Origin: an uncultured Bacteroidales bacterium
GTDB taxonomy: Bacteria; Bacteroidota; Bacteroidia; Bacteroidales; F082
Direction of reading: 5' to 3'
DNA length: 6,204 nt
Assembly: GCA_937884015.1 (NCBI GenBank)
Contig: CALGBV010000328.1
Coordinates: forward strand, 1 to 6,204
This document shows, one piece after another, positions 5,896 through 6,204 of the stretch; positions within the stretch are counted from its first letter, which is position 1; every line of letters begins with the position of its first letter. A program made the translations under genes and the position numbers. Below the pieces are notes generated by a model. That model made no database searches, was not told the DNA's origin, and saw only the letters and a list, made by a program, of their open reading frames with translations.

Positions 5896-6204
5896 GAAAA
5901 TACTGATTATTATGTTGGCGGAAAACTGGATTTTGGCTTCCAACACAATTTTGAATTGTCGAAGGATAAGGATTTGACTATTGGCGGCATTTTCAGTACT
6001 CCAGGCATAGTGCGTTGTGACAGGACCGAATTGGAAACAAATACTTTCTATCAAATAGGTTTGATAGATACAGTTTATTATGATGACGATGACGCTGATA
6101 GGTACATTAATCTTCCGGCTACGTTTGGAGCGGGGATTTCATACAGGTCAGGTCGATTGACGTTGTCTGGCGATTTCAATTACAATCCACTTTCAAGTTT
6201 GGAT
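5896..6204 (+). CDS. Fragment of a FadL/OmpP1-like outer-membrane beta-barrel protein, both ends missing
   Basis: The frame is open from 5866 (after a TGA at 5863-5865) to the window end; convincing protein-like sequence starts at about 5896. The 103 residues are amphipathic beta strands: TDYYVGGKLDFGFQHNFEL, LTIGGIFSTPG, then LPATFGAGISYRSGRLTLSG and DFNYNP. The order of a short strand, a LxxGxxYxxP-like strand, and an IPxTFGxGxSY block followed by a strand with xGxDF resembles the C-terminal half of Bacteroidota OmpP1/FadL/TodX-type transport proteins of about 400-500 residues. I base this on pattern memory, and another outer-membrane barrel is possible. No plausible start codon or signal peptide precedes it; an ATG at 5891 is in another frame. 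The N-terminal part of the gene is therefore absent, replaced by the AT-rich tract. Local composition (about 40% G+C) is closer to the rest of the window than to the island. Confidence 0.55.

Noticed and set aside
5891..5977. Short plus-strand frame with a signal-peptide-like start (MLKILIIMLAENW)
   Set aside because: It stops after 28 codons and overlaps, in another frame, the much better barrel reading. The hydrophobic start is likely chance.
1..6204. Transposase, integrase, CRISPR array, tRNA or rRNA
   Set aside because: None of these was recognised on either strand, despite the mobile-looking right end.

Overview
The window looks like a fragment of a Bacteroidota genome, most likely order Bacteroidales. 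The evidence is two exact matches to the Bacteroidota -7 promoter element TAnnTTTG (642-649 and 1480-1487), starts without a Shine-Dalgarno sequence, a TonB-dependent receptor, and outer-membrane barrel proteins of types common in that phylum. No species can be named from the sequence alone.

Left part (1-1448, + strand): the C-terminal end of a helix-hairpin-helix/beta-barrel protein, closed by a candidate intrinsic terminator, then a complete two-domain universal stress protein with its own promoter. Centre (1480-3863, + strand): a promoter, a well-formed TPP (THI-box) riboswitch, a start-proximal hairpin that may be its expression platform, and a complete 737-residue TonB-dependent receptor. 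Together these read as an outer-membrane uptake gene for thiamin or a thiamin-related compound, shut off when intracellular TPP is high. No inner-membrane partner such as PnuT, and no thiamin kinase gene, lies next to it.

Right part (3894-5503, - strand, convergent to the receptor): a two-gene operon with an ATGA overlap. It encodes an AbiEi-like winged-helix antitoxin/repressor (DUF6088-like) and an AbiEii-like nucleotidyltransferase toxin, which is a type IV toxin-antitoxin / abortive-infection module. A 23-nt imperfect inverted repeat lies 14 nt upstream of the antitoxin start and could be its operator.

Right edge (5504-6204): base composition falls abruptly to about 24% G+C (hand count, 5521-5880). 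This tract carries a minus-strand ORF with internal repeats and a WG-repeat-like C-terminus. Around 5889-5896 it meets, head to head, a plus-strand FadL-like outer-membrane protein fragment of normal composition. Both genes appear to lack their N-termini. This is either a real rearrangement or insertion breakpoint or a chimeric assembly join, and it is the most unusual structure in the window. I did not find a convincing wholly new system; the defence module and this junction are the places to look.
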